Shown here: positions 43,403-54,544 of the stretch, in pieces
Layout: every line of letters begins with the position of its first letter
How positions within the stretch are numbered: position 1 is the stretch's first letter
Assembly: GCF_014356525.2 (NCBI RefSeq)
Contig: NC_052512.1
Location: forward strand, 381,541-445,540
Direction of reading: 5' to 3'
Length of the DNA: 64,000 nt
DNA from: Nilaparvata lugens
Lineage: Eukaryota; Arthropoda; Insecta; Hemiptera; Delphacidae
Notes under the pieces: generated by a model
Seen by the model: the letters and a program-made list of their open reading frames with translations, nothing else
Databases searched by the model: none
What the model was told of the DNA's origin: nothing
Translations under genes and position numbers: made by a program

Positions 43403-44422
43403 TGGTCCTGAATATTTGCTGAAGAAATAATTCCATCATCCACGTAGAGTGTACAGAAATCTGTGACATCTTCTCCTACAGCTTGATGTAGGCAACGAAT
43501 AAATATGGCCATGGCGTTCCTCAGTCCAAAAGCTAGGCAGGTGAAGCAGTAATTTCTTCCGTTGAATAAGAATGATAGATAATCTCTTGATTCTGCTGCT
43601 ATCTGGATCTGCCAATAACCTGCGCTTAGGTCAACTGTAGAATATACATTCTTCCCACTAAAGGTTTGAAGTACTTGTTCTATCTGGTCTAGGCTCTCAC
43701 GGTCATCTTCCAAAATGCTGTTAAGCGCTCGCGCATCCAGACATAATCTCACGTGCCGTCTTCCTTAGCAACCAAACAATTGGTGAGCTATATTGAGAGC
43801 TTGATGGTTCAATAATCCCCAATTCTAACATTCTATCTATCTCTGCTATAGCTGCCGGGCGGTATGTAAATGGTATTGCATAAGATTTTCGGTAATAGGC
43901 TTCATGAGGTTTGACTTTGAGTCGGCATTCAAAGTCTTTGGCTAGACCTGGTTGTTCTGAGAAGACATCTCTATTCTCAATGAAAACCTTCGCAACACTG
44001 TTTTTTGTATCTAAATCCCATTCGGCATAACAGTTTATCTTATCCAATAATCTTTCCAACATTTCTTCAGAGGAAACCTCTTTATCAATCACACCGTCAT
44101 CTGTTGTCGTTAAACTCAACACTTCAAAATGCTCCATGGTTTCTTCAATTTCCTGAATACCCCAAGTCTTAGGAACGCCTTTTATGTGATATGCAAATTG
44201 TACTATCCGATTTTCTCCAGGATGTCTTTTTAAACTGAGAGGTGTGATAATTTCGGTGGTGGTGATTTCAGGACTTGCATGGAATTTTAGCGTACGGAAA
44301 TTTAAACAGGTTCGAAAATACTGTAGGAAATCAGTGCCTATTATTATTGATGGACCTTTGACTGGTAACACAGGAAAGTATATTCGAATATAATTCCTTC
44401 TGTTTCCACTCCTAAGAGCCAT
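43255..44422 (-). pseudogene. Gypsy reverse transcriptase
   Basis: Two frames. The upstream one (44422-43721) ends with IAEIDRMLELGIIEPSSSQY SS-type entry block. The next (43752-43255) has MRLCLDARALNSILEDD, VYSTVDLSAGYWQIQI (first catalytic Asp), LAFGLRNAMAIF, DFCTLYVDDGIISS (YVDD box) and LSKCEFFAQQVKYLGHIIT. All key residues are kept; the break near 43740 is a frameshift. Confidence 0.9.
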
Positions 44423-44634
44423 TGAGTGGTCACTCTTATTCTTCTGCCAGGATTAATACCGGAAATGTATACATTAGTAAGGGGTAGTATAGCTATTTCA
44501 TGCTTATCTTTGATGTTTAAAAACATGTCCTCTTGCAATAAACAGCATTGTGAACCACTGTCAATCAGGGCTTGTAGTTTAGTCCCATACAACTTGCATC
44601 CGATATAAGTTTGTAACTGACTGTCTGATGTCAT
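44344..44634 (-). pseudogene. Gypsy aspartic protease
   Basis: The 96-residue frame reads GTKLQALIDSGSQCCLLQED with the DSG active site, then LPLTNVYISGINPGRRIR. It lies between gag and reverse transcriptase as expected. The C-terminal end passes into another frame near 44400. Confidence 0.8.
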
Positions 44635-44769
44635 ATCGGTACTGTCAGGATTTTCTAAGAGTGTTTCACACTGATCATCCCGGAAAGTAGTGTCTATGTG
44701 GAGAGGTTTAGTAGGTTCCTCTAATTTGCCAGATGAATAATTATCCTCTACTTCTGGGGTGTCATATAG

Positions 44770-45354
44770 TCATGTAGTTTTAGAAGCGCTCATTTCTTGG
44801 TTTGGTGGTGAGTTATTTGCATGTTGATTTTGGGTTGTTTTTGTTGTATGCGCGAATGTGTAAGATGTATTTGTGCAGTTATGATTTTGATGTGTTTCAC
44901 CTTGACTCTTGTGACCTCCATCTCGCTTGTAGTTATTCCCATTTAAACGATCTTGGCCATCATAATATGCTCCTTTATCCTGTTGTTTATTATTGTAATA
45001 TTGAGATCTATTTCTAGAATTATTTTCAAAGGATTGACCTCTGCCAGTATTTTCAGGGTATTTTGGATATCGAGTGTTTGCTCCGGCATTTGACATTTGA
45101 TTCTCACCATTATAGTTTTTCCTGAAGCTATTATTATTATGTTGAAGAGAATGATTGGAATCTCCTGCGCAATCGTTCACCTGACCTGATTCAGAAGTAA
45201 CGGATTGGATACAGTGTAAATGTTCGATCAGTTCTTTGCAACTGGAAATCGAAGATACTGCCAGTGTCATGCGAACATTGAAAGGAAGCTTTTTTGATAA
45301 TATATTGCTAGTGATGAGTCGGCCAGAGATTCGTCTAGTTGCGAATTCTTGCAC
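44770..45354 (-). pseudogene. Gypsy gag C-terminal, Asn/Gln-rich region
   Basis: A 194-residue frame rich in Asn, Gln, Ser and Arg (for example, RNRSQYYNNKQQDKGAYYDG). No CCHC zinc knuckle is visible, which is unusual for many gypsy gags but known in some lineages that use basic regions instead. It overlaps the capsid frame by a shift near 45300. Confidence 0.65.
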
Positions 45355-45721
45355 ATCATCTTAGCTACAAATTCAGTATATGACTGTCTGCCTCTATTAT
45401 CATATGTGCATGATATAATCTCTGATAGTGCGTCCATCTGTTTACGTTTGCTCCAATACTGCTGCAATACTGCTGGGAGATGAAGTCCTCCAGGCTATTG
45501 ATATCTCGCATTCGGCTCTGAAAGAACATCAGCGGCTCGCCGAGTAGTAGACTGGACAGCTGGGAACGCCATACTAACCAAGAGGTGGGTATCAGTTCTT
45601 GAACAGCTTTTATTTGATCTACAAATTGTCTAGGTTGCATATGGCAGTAGGAATTATCAAATTTTCCAAGACTTTGAAAAAGTTGAGTGCTGTTTGTCAG
45701 TTCAGTCGGCGTATAATGCAT
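45267..45721 (-). pseudogene. Gypsy gag capsid region
   Basis: The frames include KFDNSYCHMQPRQFVDQIKA, WLVWRSQLSSLLLGEPLMFF, and INSLEDFISQQYCSS followed in another frame by YWSKRKQMDALSEIISC. W....L...L.G.....F and DF...YWS are the retrotransposon gag pattern. It continues from the long N-terminal frame at 45702-46826. Confidence 0.7.
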
Positions 45722-46826
45722 TCTGTTGACTGGAATATTTTCTATGCATGTCTATTCTGGAGACTCTTTCCTCGTTTGCGGTCCATTTATCATCTATAGT
45801 TTTTACGTTCTCATTCACTTCGTCATATAATTTTGTTATCTTTAGTTGTTGTCTGACTGCGGCATTCTCTAACACATCGTATATCTCCCTTGCTTTAATC
45901 CCTTCTTCCGTTATGTTTGTTGTACATGTTTGCATGTTACTTTGCTCTTTAATTATTATTTCCACTCTATCAACATTTTCACCCATCTTCAATTTCATCT
46001 CGCATTTATTTTCTAATACCTTTTCCGTTGTAGCTTTTATGATAGTGGTATCTCTCTCTTCACCTAATACGTCTACCCGCTTCTCAATTTCTTTAGGCAC
46101 TTCATCTATATGATTTTCTAGGTCGTTCATGGCAGTAGATTGTATGTCTTTTTTACTGTCTCCTATGCTTTTCGTCTCTTTCTTGAATTCAGAAAATTTT
46201 TCATAAAATTTCTCTTCCCTCTTTTCAACACCTTCGTGGTCAGTTTTGATATCTTTTTGGATGATTTTGGTATTTTCTTCCATTTTATCCTGGATGGCTT
46301 TAGCGCTTTCATTGATATCTTCTTGTATTTTTTTAGTCATTTCTTCTGAGGCTTGGTCGAGTATAAGTTTGAATTCGTTTATGAAATCTTTCGTCATGAA
46401 ATTGGTAGTATAACTGACTGAAGAATCTAATGTGGTGTTGCGTTTTTCTAGATTGGTGGTTGCGGATGGCGGTTGACTGGCAACATCAGATGGCGACTGG
46501 ATGGCGGCCTTCTCTGTTTCCTCGACGGCGCTTGGAGCTATCTGCGGAGACGTCAGCACCGGGTTGGACGCCCTCACTCCTTCATCTCCCTCAGCCGGAC
46601 TCTCATCAGAATTTATCACATCGACGACGTTATCGATCCTAGTAGAGGACAATTGGGCCAGGCTTTGCGGGTCGAAGTTTATGGAGCATATGCTGCCTCC
46701 CTCTCTCTCTCGTGTAGTCTCCGCTGTATTGTCCTGGGGTTGTTGATTTGCCGGTGTCATGGTCATAGGGTTTTGTGGGTGGTCGCTAAAGTAGGATATT
46801 TGGGAGTTAGCTGGTGACTGATTCAT
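45702..46826 (-). CDS. Gypsy gag N-terminal region, coiled coil
   Basis: A 374-codon frame with a start at 46824-46826, the longest intact frame in the element. Residues 1-140 are Ser/Pro/Asn-rich and probably disordered. Residues 150-350 form a strongly charged helical stretch (ILDQASEEMTKKIQEDINES and on) consistent with a coiled coil. It overlaps the capsid frame by 20 bases, suggesting a single frameshift. Assembly into virus-like particles is inferred from its position only. Confidence 0.65.
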   Translation of the reverse strand: MNQSPANSQISYFSDHPQNPMTMTPANQQPQDNTAETTREREGGSICSINFDPQSLAQLSSTRIDNVVDVINSDESPAEGDEGVRASNPVLTSPQIAPSAVEETEKAAIQSPSDVASQPPSATTNLEKRNTTLDSSVSYTTNFMTKDFINEFKLILDQASEEMTKKIQEDINESAKAIQDKMEENTKIIQKDIKTDHEGVEKREEKFYEKFSEFKKETKSIGDSKKDIQSTAMNDLENHIDEVPKEIEKRVDVLGEERDTTIIKATTEKVLENKCEMKLKMGENVDRVEIIIKEQSNMQTCTTNITEEGIKAREIYDVLENAAVRQQLKITKLYDEVNENVKTIDDKWTANEERVSRIDMHRKYSSQQNALYAD

Positions 46827-47444
46827 GGTGACGATATTATGTATTACTTCAAGTAAATAGCCAAGTGTACTACGAAATTATTGGAATATTAAAATGGACT
46901 CATTGATGGTGCCTATTCTGGATAAAATTGTGTGGTGTTAGAAGTTTCAAGTGTCATGTACATATATTACGAAAAGAATATCCAGTGACTCAGGTATGAA
47001 TGCCAACATGAATATATTACATTAATATAGTTCTTAAAATTTTAGTTAGGGTCTTATCTTCCTTAATAGTAATAATGCTATTATGCTTCAAATAACCTAT
47101 AACACTGGTCAGCATAGAATATCTAGATTCAAAGATCAAGATCAAAATTTGGTTATAAAATTTTATGGAAATTTCTATCCAATTTTTTCTCTATTATGAG
47201 AATTATGTTATCAAACTCGTGTGATACAGTTTGTCTGTATTTATGCAGCTTTAAAAATTTCAATTTGAAGAGCAACTCACTTACTTTAGCCAGAAACTTA
47301 CAATAGGTCATCAGATATATCTTGTTGAATCAACTCCAGATTATACTTCTTGCAGCTTTCAGTTTTATCAATAATTCATCAATCATTGATAGTGAGATTG
47401 AGTAGGTAAGCTTTTCATCATGCCTCACGCTTGTGGTGTCATTG
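46827..47444 (-). other. Gypsy leader between 5' LTR and gag
   Basis: About 0.6 kb of untranslated leader. Directly after the LTR the minus strand reads CAATGACACCACAAGCG, where the primer-binding site should be, but I cannot name the tRNA. Confidence 0.5.
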
Positions 47445-49708
47445 TGTCAAATGGTAAACCTTTGCCCCACTGGTTGGGTGACATTGTGTCGAGTTGTAAA
47501 TTTGACGTTTATATGAGCGGTTGCTGAATTCCCTCTTTTGCGAACAAATTCACAAAAAATTAAGGCCGTCCGGCTCGCAAAATTACTGGGTTCAAACCTC
47601 AGCTCTAGCTCAGTGGTAGATACATGAATTTTCTCAATATAATTAATCACCATAGGGTTCAATGACCAGTGATTATTAATTCTTACCGCTGCTTCTTTGA
47701 AGTTCTTGAAGAATACCAAAGAGGAAACCAAAAGAATATTTGATGACTGACTATCAGTAACCATGCACACAATAGAGAATAATAAAGACCAACTATAGTT
47801 TTTCTAGTTGATCCTTAAAACGCTTGTCATGAATACAGGTGTCCATCAATTTATCCTTTTGAAATTCCTTAGAACTTACAACGCCAGTTCTTGAAGCTCT
47901 CTGGATCCTTATATGATATAACTGCAACCTTATTAATATAATTTTCAATATACTTTTTCTGGCAGACTAATATGACTATCATCAAAGGATGATAAATATG
48001 GAGTACTCTTAATGAGATCAATTTTAATTGTTTCAATAAATTTATATGCTGCTGAATATTTTTTGGTACCACAACAGCTCAAACTGTATATCACGAGATG
48101 AGTTAGGATAAAATAAATTTCTATGATTTGTATGCTGACATAAAACACAAAATATATTCCCATAAAACAGTGTATATAGAATTTTCTCTTATCTATAATT
48201 CTTCTTAAATAAATTCTTTTCTAAAATCTGAATAATTATCACAATGTTTAATATTTTTTCACAATAGTGAGTTTCAAAATTCATAAATATATTATACTTA
48301 ATACTGATACTTAGACTTCCAGTCAATTCAAAATTCTACAAATAAAAACCTGTTTGGTCTATAGATTTGATATGATATACTTTGCTCATTAGTAAATAAT
48401 AATAATTAATAAAATTGATATTCAACATGAGATCTCAGGGTTTTATAATGAGTTCGGGCCGTGCATGGAAGTAAGCTTCCTACATATATCCAGTAATTCA
48501 TAAATGTTCTCATAAACTATGTGATAGTATTCAACACGTTGTGACTTTTTCTTTAATTTAAGTTAATTTGAATAGCGCTTTTGATTAATTTCCCCACTAT
48601 ATGTAGAAAACCTGAAACGAGCTCGTTTGACTTATCACTCACATTCATGAAGTTCTTGACTGTCTCGTGGATTGAATTAATTATTTCCAATAATTAATTA
48701 GGCAGGTCTCTTTCATCACTGCTGGGCTAACGCGTGTCCAGATTCTCTTAGATTTTTTTCTAAATTAAAGATATATTCATGGGAATGATTATAAATTACG
48801 AACTCTTCAACAACACTGAGTTCACAGATAATTTAACATTTAATATAAATATTTCACATTTAAAAAAAGGGGTTGGCTTGATAATTCTAAAATTCAAAGG
48901 AAGAAAGAACCCTAAACTCTCTGTGCATCCTCTCAAAAAAAATTATTTTTCCCCAGAACAATTTTGTAAGCTTCTTTCTGATTGGTCTTCAATTTAGTAG
49001 ATTCAACACAATTAGTCGCCTCAGAATCAGGGCTTCTTTAACTTTATAATAGAAAAATTTAAATAAAAAGTTTTTTATATAAATATATGGAGTGTTTATC
49101 TTAAATTAATTTCATAATTAAATCGCGATATACGATGTTAATAAACAATATACATTTAGTTTTTTATATGAGTTTTGTATACTCTGGATTTTCGTGCTTT
49201 TTAGATTATAATGAATATTTATACAGAAATAATAGTTGTCCGTATTTCTATACATCAACCTTCCTTAGTATATATGATAATACATCTTTTGTGAGTAAAT
49301 TTTTATAATTTCAACCTATTATACTGGTTGATCGAACAATCAGCTGATTCGCTCAGTATTGATTCAAATGATTATCAATTTATTCAAGATCGACTGATTC
49401 TTTTAAAAGTGTAAACAAAAAATTCTAACCTCAACGTACATGCAAACTTTTATTTTTTATAATCCGCCAATAATAAGTAAGCCGCTTTATAATTTTTAAT
49501 TTTGCCAATGGATTCTCAGTTGTTGAATCACAATTATACATGTTTTCTTATCATTTTTGATAATATTATTACTCTTTATCGCTAACAATATTCGATTCAA
49601 GTGGATTGATCCTTTGACTAGGTCTAACTTTCTTTTCCATTTTATAATTCTATTAAAATTCACTGGTTCATTTCAAAATATTTGATGGTACTAAAATACC
49701 ACGTGACA
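47445..49708 (-). repeat. Gypsy 5' LTR
   Basis: 2264 bp, the upstream LTR for this minus-strand element, and nearly identical to 38703-40985. It starts (minus) at TGTCACGTGGTATTTTAG and ends at CCATTTGACA. Confidence 0.95.
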
Positions 49709-49714
49709 ACTTAT

Positions 49715-50553
49715 AAAATTCTTATCTCACTGATCATGATTTCTGTGAAACTACAGGACGGATCGCAACAAAACTTGAAATATAGCTTTCTTATTAGTCC
49801 TAGGGGCTCACTAAGGAATCTTTTGCCGATATTTTGAATCTAAGGGTGGTTTTTAAGGGTTTAAAGTTCGTCTTTTAGTATGTATATTCTTCATTCCTAA
49901 TCTCTTAATTGACAGAGCGAAGTGAAGTCTAAGATTCAAGTCGACGGTTTGGCATTTCTCTTAATGTTTAAATGTTAAAATATGTTTTTATGTTGCGCAT
50001 TTATGGCGAAACGCGGTAAAAGATATTCATGAAATTTAACAGGTATGTTCCTTTTTAAATTGCGCGTCGACGTATATACAAGGTTTTTGGAATTTTGCAT
50101 TTCAAGGATAATATAAATGGAAAAAGGAGCCTCCTTCATGCGCCAATATTACAGTAAAAATCAGACTATAGAGTTATTCATCATAAATCAGCTGTCTAGT
50201 GGACTATAATAATATCCGTTCAAAAACATCGAACATCTTAAAAATTTATCTTTCCATCAACGCTAGTAGACAGTTGACTATAATACAACCTGTTCAAAAA
50301 CATCGAACATCTTGAAAATTGTATCTTTCCATCAACGTTGTAGACAGTTGCAGCCAGACCTGATAACAGCGCTCACACTCACATTCCGGGACGACACGTC
50401 ACGGTACGATAGGACAGGAAGCTCTATATTTATTTAGGATTTTTTCTAGACATTTTAATTTGATGAATTATTCATTAATTTCTGAGAAAACATAACAACA
50501 GGTCAATATAACTTACTGACCGCGAGTTCTACTGTTCACAGAACTACTAGTAT
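49715..50553 (+). repeat. Dispersed repeat (family A), copy 2
   Basis: 49915-50200 is homologous to 3885-4180, and the end ACAGAACTACTAGT (50540-50551) matches 4270-4281. Before it, 49795-49910 resembles 50700-50815 (CACTAAG.AATCTTT..C, AAGGGTTTAAAGTT). A 6-bp hairpin (AGTTCT/AGAACT, 50525-50545) precedes CTAG, like a Helitron end. Confidence 0.6.
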
Positions 50554-50582
50554 AATTGAAATGTCCATACCATTTGTTTATA

Positions 50583-51470
50583 TCTATATATATAAAAGCG
50601 AAATGGCACTCACTCACTGACTGACTGACTGACTCACTCACTCACTCACTCGTATAACTAAAAATCTACTGGACCAAAAACGTTCAATTGGGTAGGTATG
50701 TTCAGTTGCCCTTTAGAGGCGCACTAAGAAATCTTTCGGCAATATTTCAACTCTAAGGGTTTTTTTTAAGGGTTTAAAGTTAGTCTTCTAGCATGTATAT
50801 TCTTCTTCTCCCAATCTCTTAATTATAATTGAAATTTCCATATCATATGTTACTATAGAACTATGATCTAGATAGAGTACCTCTTCGAAACAGTTGTTAA
50901 CTGGCATCTAAATTAATAATTTTGTCAGGTTGGCATTAAGTTGAGTTGACTTTGTTAGGTTGGCACCAAGTTGAAGATTTAAATGAATTTATCGCGGAAA
51001 AATTGATTGAGCACTGCTACTTCAATCCAGGAAATATTATATTACTAGCCGTCAGGCTCGCTCCGTTCGCCATATCCGTTTAGCCAGACGTTTAGCCTGG
51101 ACCCCCGACTGGATTGTCTTAACATATGATAAAAATGCTCAAATGAAAAATGCAGGCGAGCGAAGCGAGCCTGCTGATCTTATTCTTGGACGATTCAGTT
51201 GGTGGTCCAGGGGGCGGGGTCCCCTGGCAAGACAGATATGGCGTGCGAAGCGAGCATGACGGCTAGTAGAACTATAATCAAGAGAGAGTACCTCTTCGAA
51301 ACAGTTGTTAACTGGTAATCAAATTAATAATTTTGTCAGGTTGGCATTTAGTTGAGTTAACTTTGTTAGGTTGGTATCAACTTGAAGATTAAAATGCATT
51401 TATCGCGGAAAAATTGATTGGCCACTGCTACTTCAATCAGAGCTATTCCTGAGAATATTATATTATTATT
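50583..51470. repeat. Helitron-like composite repeat with direct repeats
   Basis: It starts A|TCTATATATATAAAAGCG with a CACT/GACT simple repeat, a common Helitron 5' form, and has CTAG|T at 51263-51267. However, 50863-51045 and 51272-51470 are direct repeats (AGTACCTCTTCGAAACAGTT, ATTTATCGCGGAAAAATTG) that surround an inverted-repeat block at 51044-51267. So the structure is composite. No Rep/helicase is present. Confidence 0.45.
51044..51267. repeat. Inverted-repeat block with two Helitron-like ends
   Basis: Left end ACTAGCCGTCAGGCTCGCTC and right end GCGAAGCGAGCATGACGGCT then AGT are reverse complements with changes, 224 bp apart. The body is GC-richer, with a second hairpin GCAGGC...GCCTGC at 51152-51174. 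No coding sequence. Confidence 0.7.
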
Positions 51471-52162
51471 TATTTTCCAATCACTTGATAATGGCATTAT
51501 TTATAACCGAAACATGTCGTGTTGAATAATTTTAAAAAGGGTTTACAGATTTATAGATATTAGAATATAAATATAAGAATAAATATTTTTATTTCTATTC
51601 CTGGGAGTATAGATAATTTTTATGTTTCATAAAACAAACTTTTATGGCGGGACTTCTATCAATTGATCCTATTCTATCAAGACTAATTTTGTTTGTATAT
51701 CTGACAGATCGTGTGAACAGCTTAAACAATTTCAATGCAATTTTAATTATTCAGTATGATGAATGGAGAGTATTTTTAAAACTTCAGAAGTGTCCGTTGT
51801 GGAACTGTGTGCAAAGAATGAGGAAATTCGGCCAGAATTCAACTTGACGAAAGAAAGGGGTTATTTGCTAAAACGGCCAAATAGCTGTTGTTGCTTTTCC
51901 TAATGTCTCGGTTAAAAAAATATCTTCCATAGAAGTAAGGCGCTTTTCCCATGAATCAATAAAATTATTCCTAAACATTAGTTGTGTTACCAAAAAAATA
52001 GAAGGTAGCTTTCGATTAAAATATTGGAGAATATGCAGAACAGTTCGTTGATATTCACTTGAAACTGTCAGTATACCTCATTAATAGCATCAATGCCCCC
52101 CATTCAAATAATGCTGACACATCGATGTGAATCTCACTATAATTTGTTTACATTAGATCAGA
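51471..52162. other. Non-coding, nothing recognised
   Basis: AT-rich sequence. A 67-codon open frame at 51644-51847 shows no feature I can name. Confidence 0.4.
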
Positions 52163-52174
52163 TGGAGATAAGAT

Positions 52175-52426
52175 AAATAATAATAATAATATCGTGTGAC
52201 CTGGCTAGCTCAGGTCTGGTGTCAGAGTTCTCAGGTCGCAACTGATCAATTTCAGGCCTCTGACATGACTTAACGACTGCTTTTTAGGCAGCCGGGACCG
52301 ACGACTTAACGTGTCCATCCGAAAAACGGGAGTGGCCCGAGATAAATATTTTGCCCGGGCCGGGATTTGAACCCGGGCCTCTGAATCATAAAGCCAGCAT
52401 CTGATCCACTCGACTACGGCCACTCC
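52175..52426 (-). mobile_element. Complete tRNA-derived SINE
   Basis: A perfect 12-bp duplication TGGAGATAAGAT flanks it (52163-52174 and 52427-52438). On the minus strand the head GGAGTGGCCGTAGTCGAGTG holds an A box (52407-52423) and GGTTCAAATCCCGG a B box (52360-52373), so RNA polymerase III could start there. A unique body of about 150 bp and an (ATT)n tail (52175-52192) follow. The tail suggests use of an (ATT)-tailed non-LTR partner, such as the class at 18455-22916; that link is inference. Confidence 0.9.
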
Positions 52427-52599
52427 TGGAGATAAGATGATAGCTACTGTTTCGATTTCAAAATTATGATTGCCATTCTTGCTTTTTATGCCAGCTGTTA
52501 TTGGTTTTGATTTGAATTATTATGTTTGACATTTTCGTTTTTATACCCGTTGTTATTATTATGTGAGATGAGCTCTCATTAATGAATCATAATCATTGA

Positions 52600-53062
52600 A
52601 GTCAATTACACTGAGCGAACAATTTCTGTTTAAATATGTGTGTTTCCGGATATGTATGTATGTCTGACGGATCTCGAAAACGTCTCCAACATTTTTTCAT
52701 TTAATCAGGGATAGAGTACGTTTGCGATAGAAAAATTATTTTGGAACAGGTCTCAACTCTGGGAAAAATCGCTGAAGCTCTTTCGGGAAGGATTATTAGT
52801 CCCTCAAGTAGCAGCTGATCAAAAAAAGTTAACATACTCTGTTGAAAACGTGAGAAAGAAAGTGTGAGCAAGTGAAAAAGATTATAATAGCTGTAGTTGA
52901 GTTACCAAATTTAGCGATCTTATAGTTCTATAGTAACATATGATATGGAAATTTTAATTATAATTAAGATATTGGGAGAAGAAGAATATACATGCTTAAA
53001 AACAACCCTTAGAGTTGAAATATTGCCAAAAGATTTCTTAGTGCGCCTTTAAAGGGGATAGG
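52600..53062 (-). repeat. Inverted copy of the 50695-50880 repeat
   Basis: The reverse complement of 52905-53062 matches 50706-50875 (GGCGCACTAAGAAATCTTT, CATATCATATGTTACTATAG). 52620-52900 includes GTCTGACGGATCTCGAAAAC, a retroposon-tail-like word. It is non-coding. Confidence 0.6.
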
Positions 53063-54430
53063 CTCAATTAAAAATAGGAATTATTTAAATTTAATGACTC
53101 ATGTTATATTACAACTTCACTGAGTCTTGTGAGAGATTTTTTGAAAAGTGAACAAAATTTATTACTAAATGAAAAGAATTTATAGGTCTCAAGCAAACAT
53201 CTGTATTGCTATCAATAGATACGATGTCAACTAACTCGAGATTAGATAATAACGGGTATCCAGGCTACAGTTTTAAACAGCCAAATGGAAAGGGAAATAT
53301 TATTGCTATTTATTTGATAATATAAAAAACAATTTTTGAGGTTAGGTTCTTTGATACTTACTGGTCGACAACCTAAATAATTGGTCAAGCCATATAAATT
53401 GAGAATTAGCCAGACACCTGTGGCAAATTTAGTTGCATACAAATAGCATTCGCTTAAACTGTGATCAGGGGGTTAGTAACAAGCATGGCATGTCAATGTA
53501 GAAGGAAAAGCATTTTAGAAAATACAAAAATATTTCTTATGTCATAGAAGCATGGACAAAATGTATAAAATAAATAAAAATACTAAGGAAATGGGATATA
53601 TATCTTACTCAGCGCATGAATACATTCGTAATTTAAGAATATGCCAATCAAAATACAGTAACTGACCGGCGGTAAAAGCGAGTTAATTCAAAAATATACA
53701 TAATTTATCATATGAATGATAAGAATTTTTGAACTATACAGTACCCAATTTATGAAACAGATAAAAAATGAATATTTGAAACTAAATATTTGCTCTTCAT
53801 GCAGTAACCTAGCAGATTGGCATGGACTATATTGAATCACATTATTGCGTAGTAGTAAGGCTAGGGACAGCTCCAATCAGAGTGGATATTTAAATTATAT
53901 GCAAATTCAAAAATACGGAAGTATGATCATGGAAAGAATAGGGGTAGATCTAGGCCTACTTGCTCACCAGAGGTCACTGGGAACAGCCACCAATTTATAA
54001 GATCCCTCTACATAATTGCACGTTTTAAAAATCTAAAGTTGAATAATCAAAAATTAATTTCATAAGTCTCATTGAGGTCGAGTCACTAAATTAAATATTC
54101 TGGAGAAGACGACTGCAGCCCACCAGAAAGGCCTTGGACATCGAAACGAATCCGGATTACCATCATAATTGTGAAAATCAACATGCGAGTTCAATTGAAA
54201 AGTTAATAAGGGAGCCCTCAGTGCTTTGAGATAATCACAATTAAATAAAGCTAGCTCGTTGAAGGGTTATTCAAAAATTGAAATTGATATCAAAACTTGC
54301 GCAAGTCTTAAAACATAAAGGTAATATTATCAAGAACACCCCATGAGATTTACATGTTTAAGTATACACAGATGAAATATTTATCAATTTTGATATATTA
54401 TATGCTCACTTGACCATCTTTTTTATCAGT
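53063..54430. other. Non-coding, nothing recognised
   Basis: AT-rich. Short frames (53242-53442, 53688-53876, minus) have no recognisable features. Confidence 0.45.
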
Positions 54431-54504
54431 AGATTACGAAGATTCTTATGGAGCTTTACCGCCTCTGGCGGCGGCGTGACTCCATCCCCTCTACTTTGGG
54501 AGAG

Positions 54505-54512
54505 TATATAAA
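54505..54512 (+). promoter_or_regulatory. TATA box-like site before a minisatellite
   Basis: TATATAAA sits in GC-rich context (GGGAGAGTATATAAACGCC), with a possible start region about 25-30 bases on (AGCATTCCACTCCC). It immediately precedes the 46-47 bp minisatellite. I infer a possible promoter of a mobile element or host gene. Confidence 0.35.
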
Positions 54513-54544
54513 CGCCAGACCACAGCATTCCACTCCCAGCCTTC

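Larger units (their letters stand above)
38703..49708 (-). mobile_element. Ty3/gypsy LTR retrotransposon, 11 kb, integrase-deleted
   Basis: Two LTRs of about 2.27 kb flank gag, protease, reverse transcriptase, RNase H and a remnant of integrase, all on the minus strand. On the plus strand the LTRs start TGTCAAATGG and end GTGACA, and the element is flanked by ACTT on both sides (38699-38702, 49709-49712), a 4-bp target duplication typical of gypsy. Gag and pol have frameshifts, and most of the integrase is missing. Confidence 0.92.

Noticed and set aside
47585..47625. tRNA-like GGTTCAAACC and TAGCTCAGTGGTAG in the gypsy LTR
   Set aside because: The B-like box precedes the A-like box, the wrong order for a tRNA or SINE promoter.
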